Shown: positions 38,501-53,500 of the stretch, piece by piece
Numbering within the stretch: position 1 is the first letter of the stretch
Layout of the letters: every line of letters starts with the position of its first letter
Source of the DNA: Aphelocoma coerulescens
Taxonomy: Eukaryota; Chordata; Aves; Passeriformes; Corvidae
Assembly: GCF_041296385.1 (NCBI RefSeq)
Contig: NC_091014.1
Span: forward strand, 13,615,578 to 13,679,577
Direction: 5' to 3'
Length of the DNA: 64,000 nt
Notes under the pieces: model-generated
What the model saw: the letters and a program-made list of their open reading frames with translations, nothing else
Told to the model about the DNA's origin: nothing
Database searches by the model: none
Program-made: the position numbers and the translations under genes

Positions 38501-41500
38501 AGAGAGAACATTTCTTACTTTAAACTGCATCATGTATCCTGGCTGTATAATGAGCTCCCTGGAGGACAGGATGTTGTGTGTTTTATCCTTTTTCTTATTT
38601 GGCCAGTAGAGATGGAATGATGGATTTCCACAGAACCCTGCAGTTCTGACTGCATTAGGGTAAAAGCTCCAGTTTTCTTCATGAGAAGTGCCTTCTATTA
38701 AGATGAGTTAAATACAATTAGTGCATTGTCTTGGTAAACATCAAGGCTTAATAATGAATCCACAGAATCACTAGATAGAGTACTTTAGTGATATAGACAC
38801 TACATTTATGTTATCTGTAATGACACACAGCAAGCTACTAACAGACATAATAAAGCCAATAATTTCAAGAGAGGTAATTAAAATGTTTAAATAATAGTAC
38901 ATTTAAAAAATAAGATGAAACAAAAGTATAACACCAGGAATTTAAATGAAATTAATTGGGTTTAAATAAAAATTTTATATGTGTATATATATGTGCACAC
39001 ATACGGATATGAATATACATGTATATTTATAGAGATATATATATTTACACACTTCTATTAATAGCATGAAGAACAGCACATAAACAGTATTAGTCCACCA
39101 AATAAAAAATTTGTAGTGCTAAAATAAAAGAAAGTCTGCTTGCAAGCTCTCAGGGCTCAGGTAAGATAAGAACAGATAATGCCAGACAACAGGTGAGCTG
39201 TGGCAGCCAGTTTTACCATCATCAAACGTATCCACCAGCTGGCTGGGGTTGATCTCTGCTCCCCCGATCAGGATGTTGTCCAGAGCCCACTGCGCCCGGT
39301 CGGGGCCGGGCACCACGATCCCGTTGCTGAGAGTAAAAGGCTGCCACCAGCGCAGGCGGGTGGTGTTGGTCAGGGCATGCTCGGGAAGGAGGATGTAGTC
39401 GTGCCTCACTGAGATGTACTTTTGATAATCCATCTCATGGAGCAAAGTCCAGGATATCCCTATAATGAGCAGATGCAGGTTTAGCAATAAGCATATGGTA
39501 GAATATTCTAAAGAATTAAAGTAAGATAATAGGAAATAAAAAGTAAGAGCTGTGTCTTCCCACAGAGCTTAACTTCTAAGGATAGTTGGCAACTGTTACT
39601 CACTGCAAGAGTAATCTTGTAATTGTAAAAAGGAATCAACTTGGGTGGAAGCCACTGATTGCTGAAATGAGGCAGGAGGATTATGGAAAACTCCTGAGAA
39701 ACAGATGGAAATTTTAGATGGGGAAAAAACTTTACATGGACAAAACTAACTTTACAATTAAGAATAAGCTTTTTATTTTGGATCTCTGACAGCTTCTCAG
39801 ATATTCATGGTGCATGGATACAGAACCATAGCTTGGCTATAACTACAGTATATACTTGCCTCCATCAATGGAATAGTCTAGCAGCACTCCCTCCTTTCTG
39901 CAAGTCGGTCTGTGGCATGTTGTCATGTTGTTTTCACTCCCAATTCTCCCCCAGTACTGTAGAAACCTAAGAGTAAATGTATGTGATCACACCTGTTAGA
40001 CTTGCACAAATAGCGGTTGCTTTCTGTTTACAGACATGCTGAAATTGTTCCAAATGCCAGCATTTTTAAGCAGGCAACATCGATGCACAAGTACTACAAA
40101 GGTTTCCAAAAACATTGCCTAGTAATTTTCATGGGCACCTCATGGAATTCAGCTAAGAACTGCCCCTGGGAGGGACTAACCCATGGCAAATACACCAGCC
40201 AGAGACAGACTGGATGGGAGCTGCTTTGCTTTGAGTTCCCTGGGAGTCCTGGTGGAATGGGAGCTCATCATGTGTTAAGGTGCCCTTGTATCAATGAAGG
40301 ACATAAAAGAAGTTGATAAACTGAGGCAAGGTCAGTGGAGGACACTGGAACAATTGGGGCCAGAGCTCTGAGCTAGTGGTCATACACTGAAAAAATAGGA
40401 AGCTCCAAATGGATTTAAGAGGGGGAAAAAAAAAGCAAAAAAATCACTCTGAGAGTAACTGAACACTGGTACAAGTGTTCCAGTACAGACAGACAGTAGG
40501 ATCTCCGTTCTTGGAGGTTTTTAAACATCCAATGGGACAAAGTCCTGGACAAACTGGTCTGAATTCAGTGTTACCTGGCTTTGAGCATGAGGTTGGACTA
40601 GAGACTCCCTGAGGCCCCTTCCTTCCTGTGATTTAGCAAACTTGCAGAATTTCAGAAGTCAAGAGTGTGTGGCTTCATTAAAGCCATGTGGTCAAGAGAA
40701 ATGATGCTGAAGTTGTCTATGTCATGTCCTTAGCTTCTCTAAACTGACAGAGTTCCACTGCTCTCCTGGTATGTCATCCTTTCCAACAGCATAGTAGTGG
40801 AAAGGATCTTGCATGGGCACCAAAGAGAGGACAACCAGCAGAGGTTCTGCTCTGAGCTCACTGAGAGACACAGCTGGTGCCTCCAGGAGTGATGCCCCAG
40901 TGACTGGTGTCTTGCCTCTTTGCAGGACAGAAGTTGCTGATTCCAGGACATTTCTGGGCAAATTAACCTGCTGATTCACCTGGACATGTCAGACCCTTTC
41001 CACTGAGCTAGGGCGAGCTTTGCTCTCTGTGACTCATCTGAAAGCATCAATGCCTTGAGAATCGTAATCTCATTAGTGTCTGTCTCAGGTAGTGCTATTC
41101 TTGTGGTGGCCTAGGAATTCCCTGAGCTAGCAGCTATGCTGCCTGCTGATTTCCCAGTGTGTGACAGAGTTCCCCGTGACATTGACATGGCAACATGACC
41201 TACTTTGCCCCCCGCAGGTCCAGATCTTGAGTGACAGCCTGCCTCACAGTTGGACCTCCAAAATACAGAGTTGTGTCTTCTGCAAGAATTCCACACTCGG
41301 TACAGGTATTTCCACCTTCTAAGGACATCCATAAATCTGGTTTAATTTCTTCATTGTCAAAGCGCTCTTTCAGGAAAGTCTGTAAGCCAGGTATTTAACA
41401 TAAAGCACAGGTAAGTAAGATTTTAAGCCTTTTTGATAACCACAGCTGTAACTGACCTAAACATGTTTGAAGGGCTCAAGAACACTGCAAATTTTTCTCA

Positions 41501-44500
41501 GGGTGACTGAACATAATCCCTTTTGGCTGAATATTTGCTCACTTGAACTGAATTAACTAAATGTGAAAATATATTAGAGCTGGATTTTAACATATTTGGG
41601 AGGCAATCCAGCAAATTAAAATTGGCATATGCAAATGAATGGGCATGTTGGGTTTGCGTGGCAAGGTTTTGATGGCAGAGGGCAACAGTGGGGGACTTCT
41701 GTATGCATGGGAGAAAAAATACTTTATACCTTTCCCCAGCAAAACCAGCAATCCTGGCATTAAGGAGATAGCAGTAAAACTCCCCTAAAATTGCTGCCAT
41801 TTTATTCCAACTGTCCTTAATGTGATGGATACATTACTAATTAAAAATTCCAAACAGACAATGATATTTCTTCATGTAATTGTATTTCAGATGACATGAT
41901 AACTGAGAAGTTAGTTATTTTTAACTTTTAAATTAGCAATATCTAACTAGAGTCCACTCACTTGTTATTGGGTAACATGAGTAACAGCCAGGTGAATTGA
42001 TTTTCTAATTTAATGCCATTTTCCTTTATTCCCTACTTCAATATGCTCTTTCACAATAAAGACAATCTTTCTATTTTGATCAAATAGAACCATATGTGCA
42101 AGGGTGATTTACATCCCATAATGATGATTGAAAGATGAACAGTGAACTTTATCACAGCTTTTTCAGGCTAAGTGTTATTTGCAAAGCAACAAACCCATTC
42201 TTTGAATAATGCAGTTATTTTTGTTAAAAGCAGTTTTTTTTGTTAAAAAAAACAGATGAAAGGGCTGAAAATGGATTTGACTGTCTTCAGGCTGACAGGA
42301 ATCAAAGTTAAATGTCCAGTGGGATCAATCTCTCCTCTCTCTCCTTCTCAGTCAAACACATGCTAAAATTCATTCTTTAAAACATGCAGTAAAATTACCT
42401 TCAGTGTTTGGGTCAGGTAGCAGTTTGGACCCGAATACCCAGGATCACAGATGCATTGCTCATTCAGGCAGTCTCCATGACCTCTACAGTTTTCCAGACA
42501 ACCAGGGCCCAGATAGAAATTATCGATGGCCCACTGCATATCTGAGTATTTCTGGTAGAACCGGAACCTCACAGGACTAGATATGAAGAAAACCAGACAC
42601 ATGCATAAAACAACTTTGCTCAGATGAAGAAACGTGATTAAACACAATATACTCATGATTGTACTATCTTCTGAGCTTCCACAAGTAGTGGAAGTATCTA
42701 TTGAAATTGATTTTTTACATATCCATAATGTAATGAACATGAACACTGCTATTCTGCAACTTCCTTGAAAGAAAATGAATAGGCAGATGTCCTGTTGTGT
42801 TTCTAGGAAGGTACTCAATCCAAGACAAAATTAGTAGCCAATTCATACTTACTTGCCCACAAGGCTTTCAGGCAGTGAGTAAGTTACTCTTTTCCATCCT
42901 TTTGTGGGAAAGAAGACAGATGGCTGTGAGACGCTCCCAGAACATTTTGGATCAGCTGGTAAGCACTGAGGTACTAAGTAACTCCAGCTAACACCAAAGT
43001 CAGTGGAATACTGCACATGGACCTGATTTTGTGCAAGCTTTTCTGAGGTTTTACATCCAACAGAAACCTAATAAAGAAGAGAGAATCAGTAATTAAAAAT
43101 TAATTGTGATGGTGGAGTTTAAAAAAGCGTTGAACCTAAACAGTGACTACAGAATTTTGCTTGAAATGATGGCAGTAACAGTGCCTGTATGGTACCAGTC
43201 ATCTGAAGATCTCTTTGATATTCCTAAGACTTAGAATAGACACCATATTTTGATTTAGTTTTCTTCTAGATAGCTCACATTTCTGATTTCCAGATTTTGA
43301 CCCTTGTGCCTTATACCCCAGTATCACATAACAAATAAAGTAAATATCCCCTCCCACACAACCTGAGATTTGAATATTTCAGAGAAGCCCACCGACTGGG
43401 GAGACCATCTTTATGGATGGATGTGAAAGGGTTCTTGCAATTTCCATATATTGCTGGGTTATTGCATTGATTTAGATAAAGGGGTGTACGAAGGCAAGTC
43501 TGGGTGCAGGTTTGATGTGAATGCATGGCAACACAGGAGCAGTGTGAACTACTGTGGAGCTGCTTTTCCCTCACCAAGCAGCTGTAACAAAATAGGCACC
43601 TGGTAGATGTGCAATACTCTTATTACGTGATGTCCATGGAACTACAGTGCTGGAAGAGAAGAATGTGTCACCTCTGAGAACAGCCTGCAGTATTAAAGCT
43701 GACCAACACAGAGTAAGTGAGAAAAATGAGGATGGCCTAATAACAACAATTTTCCCTGCAGGGAATGGCTCTTGTGTAGGCGTATACATCATCCTACCTC
43801 CTGAAAGATCTACTTAGACCTGGAACAAAATGTGGATTTGAGTAATTATATTGCAGACAGATTTTACCTTGAACTGCATAATCCAGCCTTCTGTAGGAGT
43901 CAGGTCGTGGGTGACTGCGTAGACTTCTCTGCCATCGTGGCTCCCGCAGATCATGACACCGTCAGTAGAATCACAAAATCTCTCGATTGAGCAATCATCA
44001 TGGAATAACCAGTGCTCATTCACTTGAAAATTAATGGCAATGTCAGTAATAGACAACGACAATATAAATTGAACAGGGAGTAGTGTTAACCACAAAAGGT
44101 GATTCATATCTTTATTCTTCCCCCTACATGAGAATTACTTAGCATTGCTCCTGAGAATGTCACTACCCCATCTTTTCCCATGTAAATATGTATTACACTG
44201 ATCACATTTATTGCTGAAAGCACCTCTTACTATTCTCTTGCATAAGCATAACAGCATTATTTTTTAATGTTCAAGAACTAAGGATCTGAGACTTACTTAA
44301 AACATGAACTTCTGTTGCACTAAACAGTTTGAGAGAGCCTTTTAATGGGTGTTGCCTACATGTCTGCACAAAGTGTACCCCAGCACTGGCAGCTGTTAAG
44401 CCTTATAAACATATAGAAATGCATCTTCTACAAAATTTAGTTGTAAAAAGTAACTTAATTTCCCTAAAGAATATTTTTAAAAGTTAGGAAATAGCGAACA

Positions 44501-47500
44501 GACACTTGGGATAAGAAATCTGCTTACAATAACCTGGCACTTCTAAATTCCTTTTTCTTTCTTTGAAATAATCTTCTAAATAAATCCATGCAGTAAAAAA
44601 AAATCTGCATTATATCTTTCCATTTCACTTTTTGTGAACAAAAAGCAGAAGACAAGACCTCTATAGCAATGGGATTGTCTGTGATCGCCATCACAGTGAG
44701 ACAAAGGTTCAGAGGCTCAGCAAAATCTGCAAATCGCTGCACTGGCTTCTTGCTCCTTAACTCAGGTCCAGGTGGAACGTTTACCTGTGGTTTTGTCCTC
44801 CATGACCATGTCGAAGGCGATCCTGCCAGTGGGCCCCGCGTCGGCCGGGGAGCGCTCGTGCTGCGGCAGGGGAGCGCTGCTGAAGGTGTCGAGCATCACC
44901 GTCCTCTGGTCGGCTGAGCCCGAGATCAGCACGTTGTCGATAGCCCAGTCGTTCTGGTCCAGCCCGTCGTGCTTGGGCTGCCACCAGCGGAAGCGTGTCC
45001 CGATGGTTTTGGCATCGTAGGGAAGGAGGATGTTCACAAAGCTGGAATACAAGGTTGAAATTAGATGTAGGAAAGCTGCAGGAGGAGGATATTTTGCAAT
45101 GCTCGGTGCTGGGTGCTTTGACAAGTCCATTCCCAATGTTTCCTAGAATACATGGAAGTTGGGAAAGAAGAAAAAGACTGGTCTAGCTGATATTCCTCTA
45201 GGAGATATTGCTGAAACAAAAATCCTTCTAATCACTCCCAATGTCATCCCTGGGACAGGGGCTCAGAGGGAGGTGGGTGGAAAACATGCCAGACTGTGGC
45301 ACAGTTTGAACAACTTCACTTGCTCCAGCTGTCCTTATGGGACCAAATGCAACAGTCTGGACTAGCAGTGTATGGCCATGAGGTCCTAATTAAGGGAAGT
45401 GTTAAGAAGGAGAATGTTGAAGTAAAACGAAGATTACTTTTTCAACCTGGAGCCATTCAGCAGATAGCAATGTTCCAGTACAATTTTATCTGTTCCATTG
45501 CAACAGTAGCCAATAGTACACTGAAATCTCATGTCCAATTAAAGTACTAGTGATTTCTTGGTGTGTTCGAATAAAATAACAAATTTCCCTCACATCCCCA
45601 TTTTCTATGAATCTTTTAAATTAGTCAGTGAGAAAAAGGTCAGCTCACATATATGCATGATTTGAATCTCACAAGCATCTGAAAGTAGGGCTTGAGTGTA
45701 TCCATCCTTTTGATGGACAACTGCAGAAACCACTCTCCACACCATTTTATAACTAACTTATAACAATCAGTGATTTTATGATCTTGCCAGTAAGGAACTA
45801 GATTGCAAAGGTTAGCAACTTTACGAACAGGATGGACATCACTACAGTAGCTATTAATTTATCTTCCTGCAACCATTTACAAATCTACCAGACTGCTACA
45901 GGTTTCTAACTATTTTTGTATTTCTGGCCTAGCAGCTGCACAAATGCTGATGCTCTCAAGTACGTGCACCATGAGCATTCATAAATGCGTGTAGGACTGT
46001 ACAAGCTGAACTTGTAAGGACCTAACATACAAACCACAGTAGTAATATGTCCCACATATTATGTGTTTGTATGTTCTTGTGAAACATTCAAGACCACCTG
46101 ACTTTAGTAGAGAAAGTTACACAGGCAGAAAGAAGATATCTACAAACCCAGGCTTGCTGAATTGATCATAGAAAATTTCCATTAAGAGGCTCCAGGTGAT
46201 TCCACCATTCACAGAATACTCCAGCAGCACTCCTTGGTTGCGGTTATTAGGAGTTATCAGACATCCATACATGAAATAAAACTGGATGAATTCTGCACTG
46301 GTGAGGTTCAAGTCCACTGTAACTAACATACGGCTGCAGCCCTTAAAAGCAATGAAAAAATATGTTGGCTGATGTTGTCTGGCAAAACTTAGGTTCATAA
46401 AAATTGTTAGACTATGCAGTCACTATTAATGTAGCTTCATGCTGCAAACATTTTTAGATTGTACAAAATTTTATTAATTATTTCAAAGGTAAAGTGACAA
46501 CAGAACAATATATTTTTTTTTTCCTAAAGACATAATTTCAGTCATGTTTCATCTTAAAAATTCCTGTTGTGTATTTGTATATGTTGCACATTCAGTTTTA
46601 CAATATTCATGTATTCACCTTTCTTCTGAATACAAGAATTGCAGAAATCCAATGCCTCCATTGTAAATCACAAAGTTTTCCATGCAGAATTAATAAATCA
46701 CTGATTATGTGCTAATGATTCAACTTACTCCAACCATCAAATGGCAAAGCAATTTTAGTATGTGTGTTTTCCACAATACCTTATATATTTCACATTGCTT
46801 AGTCTATTAGTTGGTGTCTACTTAGTCCTGCTGGAATGATGTGGAAATATAATGCTTCTGTTAGTTTATTTTAGAAAACTTTCGTCAGTTTGAATCTAGC
46901 TATAAATTTGACAGAAGAGATCTACAAGCATAAATTTTACATGTTTCTAAAACACTATTTTGTAATTTTTACAATCTTGAAGTTATCTGTTAGCAAACTA
47001 TAGTTCAGCAGCAGTCTGGGTTATATACCTATGTATGTAGCTAACCTAGGAAATTTTACTATGAGCTTACTCTGAAAACACCCACCTGTGAGACATCTGA
47101 AGGATGAGGCTACGCATGGATGCAATGTGCTCTAGGCTGACCCTGCTTGAGCAGGGAGGTTGGACCAGATGACCCACTGTGACCCCTTCCAACCCGACCC
47201 ATTCTGTGTTTCTGTGACTCTGTATTGTCAAGGACCATGTGCAAGTTATACAAGTGCAAATAGCTAGTTATTAATTTACCTCTGCAGTCTGATTAGAAGC
47301 CACACTAAACTCCGGTGTGGAAGTTCTAAGTGCTATGAGAAGGCTGTTAGAAGGAAAATTGAATGTCTACATACTTATGCTGTGCTTTAATCTATCAGCT
47401 CCTCTCAGGAGCCACACACACTATATCTCATTTTCCTAGCTGCATCATAGCAAGGAATATAGTATCAGCTTTCCTGGAGTGTTTCTGGCTGGCCCTAGTC

Positions 47501-50500
47501 TGTAGGACCTGTTTGACTTCGACCTTCAGCCACGCAAAGGATTTAATTTTTAAAAACATTTTATATGTTTAATATGTTATGCTGTTATTTTTTTAATGGC
47601 TTGCTATTTAACTTTTTCAATCAGTCCTGTTTATAGTGTCAAATGGAGTGAGCTGGTCCCTGTGCTGGACACACACCCCGCTGAAGTGAAGAGCCATCCC
47701 AGAGGCGACGGCCCCGCAGACCGTGCTGAGTTTGCCCCCGTTCACCGTCAGCCAGTTCTGGTTCGAGGGGGAGCGGTTGAAGTTGTCCTTCAGCTGTGTC
47801 GGAAGGGGAGTCTCTGGCTCGTCACAGTACAGCCCACCCCAGTGCTCGTCGCAGCTGCAGAGCAAAACAAATGCACAAATCAGCTGGCAAAGGCTCTGCA
47901 TGGAGGTTTAATCAGTGCCATGTTATTAAACTACCATCTCATTCTGCATAGTGGCTTCATTTACTAGTGCACAACTGGTATGTGGGGGTTTCAAACATCT
48001 GGCATTTTGCAGTTAATATGAAGCAAAAATGACTTTTTTGCAGGCTTAGTATTATGTATCACTCAAGCTTCTAATACAGGGTACACTCCCAAACACACTA
48101 AAATCAGTAAAATACATTGTGCTTGGATAGATAAACCAAGAGAATGTGCCAAGCCTAAAAATGTCCTGCTAATGTTAAAGTTCAAGTTTCTGTAAAATTT
48201 TAGTAGACGGGTGCTTTCTTATCTTTACTTTATACAGTTCTCCCTTTTTTTTTCCCTCTGAAAAATGTTCTTGTAATGTGTCAAAGACTGGATAACAGCT
48301 TGGAACTGTGTTCTGCTACTATGAAATTTCACCAGGGATATTGTGTCTTGGTACTTCAGTGTTGTCAGGATAGAGGAGAACACAATAATATGTCTATTCT
48401 ACAGTGAAATATATTTCTAACAAATACAGGCACAGTGCAATGTATTTGTCACTGTGCAATACAACCCTTCTCCCATTTCTGTTGCCATTTGTGGCTTGAA
48501 AAAAAGCAATACATCCATCTGGAAGGTATTTCTCTGTTGCCAAGACAAGCAAGTCTGGGGGTTGTTGTTTGCTGGCTTTGCAGGACTCTTTGTGGATTGT
48601 TACACAAACAGTTTGAGGATCAAGCCAGTTTGCCTCCCCTGGCAAACCATACCATGAAGCAGAGCCATCAGACCATCCAGGTAACAGCCCGCAAAAGGCA
48701 AAATCTGGCCTTGTGAAGAACTGGCATATATCCCACTTGGTGGATATGTCCCACCTCCAGCCTGGGTTCTCTGCAGCCAGCACCAGGCTGAGAGCACAGG
48801 GATATGGTGTGAAACCCCCTGGGAATAAGGGTAACATATTCTGGGAAGCTCCAGGACTGGATGTCCCTGAAGGGATGTGTGAACTCAAGAGGTACCTTCC
48901 CCTGCCTGGTGGGAGAGGAATCTAGACACAGCACAGGCAAGAGCAGAGGTGATGCCTTGCCACTGAAGAAAGGACTGTCTGCTTTGGCCATGGAGAACCA
49001 ACAGGCAGAGGTCTGGCTGTGCCAACCCCTGCACTTCCACTTCCACTTGTTACTTCTGTTCCCAAGTGGTCTCAGTGCCCTGCTCAGTAAAATCCACCTT
49101 CCTTTGTAGAATTGTATCAGTTTTTCCTACAAGTTCATCAGAATGACAGAGGGAGAGTGAAATGCTACAGCCCTGGGCAGGACAGGGAACAGAACACTTA
49201 CACACAGTTGTCTTGTGTGCACTTCCCGTGGCCACTGCACATGTCTATGCAGCCGTCCCCAATGTAGACGTTATCAATTGCCCACGTTTGCTGCTTGTCG
49301 AAAGGAGCAGGCTGGTGCCAGCGGAAACGAGTTGCTTGAGACCTTGGGAGAGAAAGAAAAAAAGAATTCTGTATTTTCTAGCTAAGGTAATCCTTATTTT
49401 GACTAAAAGGAATGTTAGTCTTAAGGCTAGGCTGCTCTTGGAAGATTTGTTTGATACCAGCATGATCCAGGGCTGATTTCTGACAATGACAACATCCCTC
49501 CAATAAAAAGGTGTCCAAATTTTGAGAACAAGACAAAGCACGGGTGCTTGGTATCAAGCTGAGAGTGTGGGAGGTAGGAAATGGATCACTGGTGAAAGCA
49601 AAGCAAGTGGGTCATGGTTGGTGCAGTGGAGAGGAGGGTAGGAAGAAGTTGGTACTCCCAATTGGAAGCTCAGGCCAGTCATAACCATGTCCCAGCACAG
49701 ATCCAAACTTTAGGGATAGCTATGAGCTGGATCAAGCCAGAATAATCCAAACCCTCCAAGTTTCACCCTGAGCCAGCCAACAAGTCCAAGTCAACAAATT
49801 TACCTGACTTTTTCTCTATGGATTCTCCCAACTACACTTAGGGAAGAGCAGCCCTAGGCAATGGGCTGGGGACAGGCAAGAAGGCCATGCAGGGCTTGCA
49901 GCATGACCCTGGTTTTGCCGTTTCTTCCCTCCCCTCCACCCAGGGCTTGGTGGGAAATGCTAAGAAATTATCTGTGGCTCTACTCAGTAAATTATTTTCA
50001 TTTTGTTGATGAAAATGGGCTTAGCTCCCTATATGTGAATTATGTGTCTCAGCTCCAAAGATAGATGATGAAAATCTATCCAAAACAGTCAGGGGACACC
50101 AAATAGCTATTCAGCTCATGCAGGTGGAGATTGTGAGTCAAGAGCTGTGAGAAGATTAATTTCTGTTAACTATGAATTCAAGCTAATCCCTTTTTGGCTC
50201 TATAGCACTAGATGGCAGCATTGAACTTTTCGTAGTCTGTTTTCTTTTGAAACTCATAGAGAAATCACAATTATTATAAACATCAAAACCCCCTAAAACT
50301 ATTCAATGTAAAAATGGACCTCATATGATAAGGTCATTATTATCCCATTAATTATTTTCTAATGAAAATGTGGCATGAGCTGAATAAGTAACATGTTTAT
50401 CCAGAAAGAAATCTACTGCTCTGAGCTCAGCTCAGCTGCTCACCAAACAGCATTTTAAAAAGAAATGTAAAAATTGTGAGGAGGTCCTTTCAAAATAAAG

Positions 50501-53500
50501 ACAAGCACCTGTATCTTACACTGCCTGGTTTGGCTGGGCACTTCACTAACAAGTTACAGAGTTGATGCTCCTGTAGGAAGCTTTGTATTCGCATTTGCAT
50601 TTTAAAATCTCTAAGTTAAAACTAAGTGTTCATTGCTGTCTAGAGGCCAGAGGTGAGGTAGTGCTCTGGAGTGCAGAAGCCTTAACAGGCTACACAGACA
50701 TGAGTGGTGAGCACCAGGCCAAGTTATTGACTACATGTGCCTGCATGAGGCCTGCATGTGCCTAAAACATACAGGCACAAACAACTGGAGACACACACCT
50801 GCTATTACACAGCTTGAAATAATAAAGCAGCACAAGAATGATATTGCATCTAGACTAAAAGGCCTATTAGCTGCACTGTTCTTATCCAAAAGCTTAACGT
50901 GTCTCTTGCTTATGAGATAAGGTTGTAATAACCTCTCTCATGGAATGCCTATCTTAATAACTTTGGGAAATGGTACTACTTGAGCCAAAAATTACAATTA
51001 TGGGATTGGACAGAAGTGAAATTTTCAGCTCGGTAGGGCATCAGACTTCTTGTGACATATACTGCTCAAAAAGCTCTTCAGTCTTAAAATCACAGTTATT
51101 TATAAACCTGAGTATATCTCAGGTGATAGCTTCCTTTCAGGTCCAAATTCAATTGGTTTGGAACATCGATCCCAGCTGTGATTTATCCCATTCAACCCCA
51201 GAAAGACTATTCTGAACACAAATTTGCAGTCTTTATACAAGAACTGTTGGGGTAATGGATTTTTACAGACAATACATAACAAAGCTGCACAAAAGAGGAA
51301 GCACAGAAAATTAATGCTGGGAACAGCTCCTAAAAAAAGTGCTATTGCTTGATGTAACAGCACGGAAGATAGGGAAGAGTCCAGATGCCCCAAATGATTA
51401 TAATAGAACATGGACTTTCCACTACTAATGTCAAAATGTGTAGCAACTGTATAGGTGCTTTCAGTACAGTTGCTAAAAAATAAAGGTCTCTGTTTCCAAA
51501 CTTGTGTGTGCCTTAGGTAGCATCTTTCATGACAACTGTCTCAAGGCTTTTCCTGTGCTTTGATACTTCTGAGCCAGCAGTTAGCTCAGCCTATGCCTGT
51601 GTGAGGAGACTGGGCTCAGCAGAAGGAGAAAAGCTTTGGAGTCAAATAGTGCTGAGAGCCTGATGCCCTTGCTACCTGTGTTTCAATTTTTATAGGATAG
51701 ACCTTCATTTACTTACATTTATTTGTTGCTATATACATGGACAAAACAAAAAAGACAAGGTACAGTTACTTTAACTCTATAATGTATCATGATGTTCTAA
51801 ATACCTAGTTATGCTTTTAGATTTATTCTGCAGAAAACCAGAGGGAGTTACCTGGTATAGGGAGGCAGAGGCAAAGTAACACGAGTCCACTTGTTGAAAG
51901 TGTCTGAAATGAGAATCCTCTGAAGATGGTACTTGTTGCATTCCACATTAGTGGGAAGACAGTCCCTCAAAATTGGGTGCCAGGTCAGCCCAAGGTCCAC
52001 TGAATATTCCAGTTCAATAGCTAAGGGTGGAAAGATGGTTAGTTACTTAATTTAGAGAGGCCTACCCATAGACCTATAATAAAGTGCAAGCCCCCGACAG
52101 TATCACAAGTCTAAACTAAAGTGGACAAAATAACCACTCAGAACTTTTCAAACCCCTTGTGTCAGAAGCACAAAGCTACCTCCTTTGGTGGCAGTGCTGG
52201 AAGATGTGTTACATGCTGCTGAGCAGGTAGAGCTCAGGAGGAGTCTGCAGTACATCTCTGCATCCACTACCTAACTCAAGAGACCACAGATGAAAAGACA
52301 GAGCCAGTGTTCAGTTGCCAGGATTAAGTCAAGACAACTTCTGTAGCTGCAGCGTGCAAGAAAGTGATGTGACAGCACCATGGCCACCAAATTTTTTGGT
52401 TTTCAGGCTTAAAGGGTGAGATTCAGCTGGATGTGATTGCTGGGTAAAGCAGAGCAACACCCAAATTCACTTTTGGCTCTGTCACAAGATGGCTTAGTCA
52501 GCCTTCCACCCCTCCTGCAGACCAGCTCATTTCATTACCCAGCACAATTTTAATTTGAGTTTTTTAGTCAGTGAGCTTGTTTCCATTCAAACACAGTCTA
52601 TCCACATTAAACTAATGTATTCATTTCTCAGCAAAAATCAGCAATTTCATTGTTTTGATGTTTATGGCTTATAAACTTTTATTATGAAAATTAAAGGTTA
52701 GTCAAGCTCCCTAAATACTTCAAGTCAAACTTTCATGGAGGCATGAAAAAGTAAATAATAATAGGTGCAGAACTGTAACTTGAAGTAAATGTTCCAGCTG
52801 CCAGGCATTCTGGCTGAGCTGTCTGTGTAAAACATGAAGCGTGGTTGCAGTGACAGGGGTGATAAATCTGTGATCTTTTTTTGATTACTGCAGACCCATT
52901 TCTTCTACCCTCATGCACAGGAAATGACCCTTAATCACCCAATCAGTCCTACTTGATGTTTCAGCACAGAAGACAGTGCTAGAGAAATACAAGGACAAGT
53001 AGGTACAAACAAGGGTGAGTTTTTAGTGTTAAATTTTCCTCACCAAAAGAAATGTTTGGCTCATCATGACTAGAAGCATGATTCAATAGCGTCCTGCCTA
53101 ATTTAATAGGAAGTTAAGATACTTTGCTGGTATATAACTCAGTTGCCAAAACAATTCAAAACTTAGCAGAGATGATCTCAGGATGCCTCAGTCTTTTTAA
53201 TACCGAAAGAAAGAAAAATTGTTAAGCATGTGAGTAGCTTCAGACTAGCAAAATCAGAGAAGCTAAATGTGGGACTTCATGTAAAATCTTTTTCCATTTT
53301 TATACAGAACTGTAGAGGAATAGTCAGCAACCCAGTATATTAACACATACCACGTGATGTAATGTATTGTATTCTCATCCTCATTAAATATATCTATACC
53401 TCAAAGCCCTACCCTAAGAGGATGTGTAAAACAAGCATTCAAAAGCTTGTTTTTTAGAAAGACCTATTTCCTGCATACCTTAGAATTCCCATAATGAACC

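Noticed and set aside
48394..49109. Several overlapping open frames in RELN intron 47, including a 164-codon one
   Set aside because: No homology to reelin, no splice phase fit, and both strands are open, so they are treated as chance in a less AT-rich segment.
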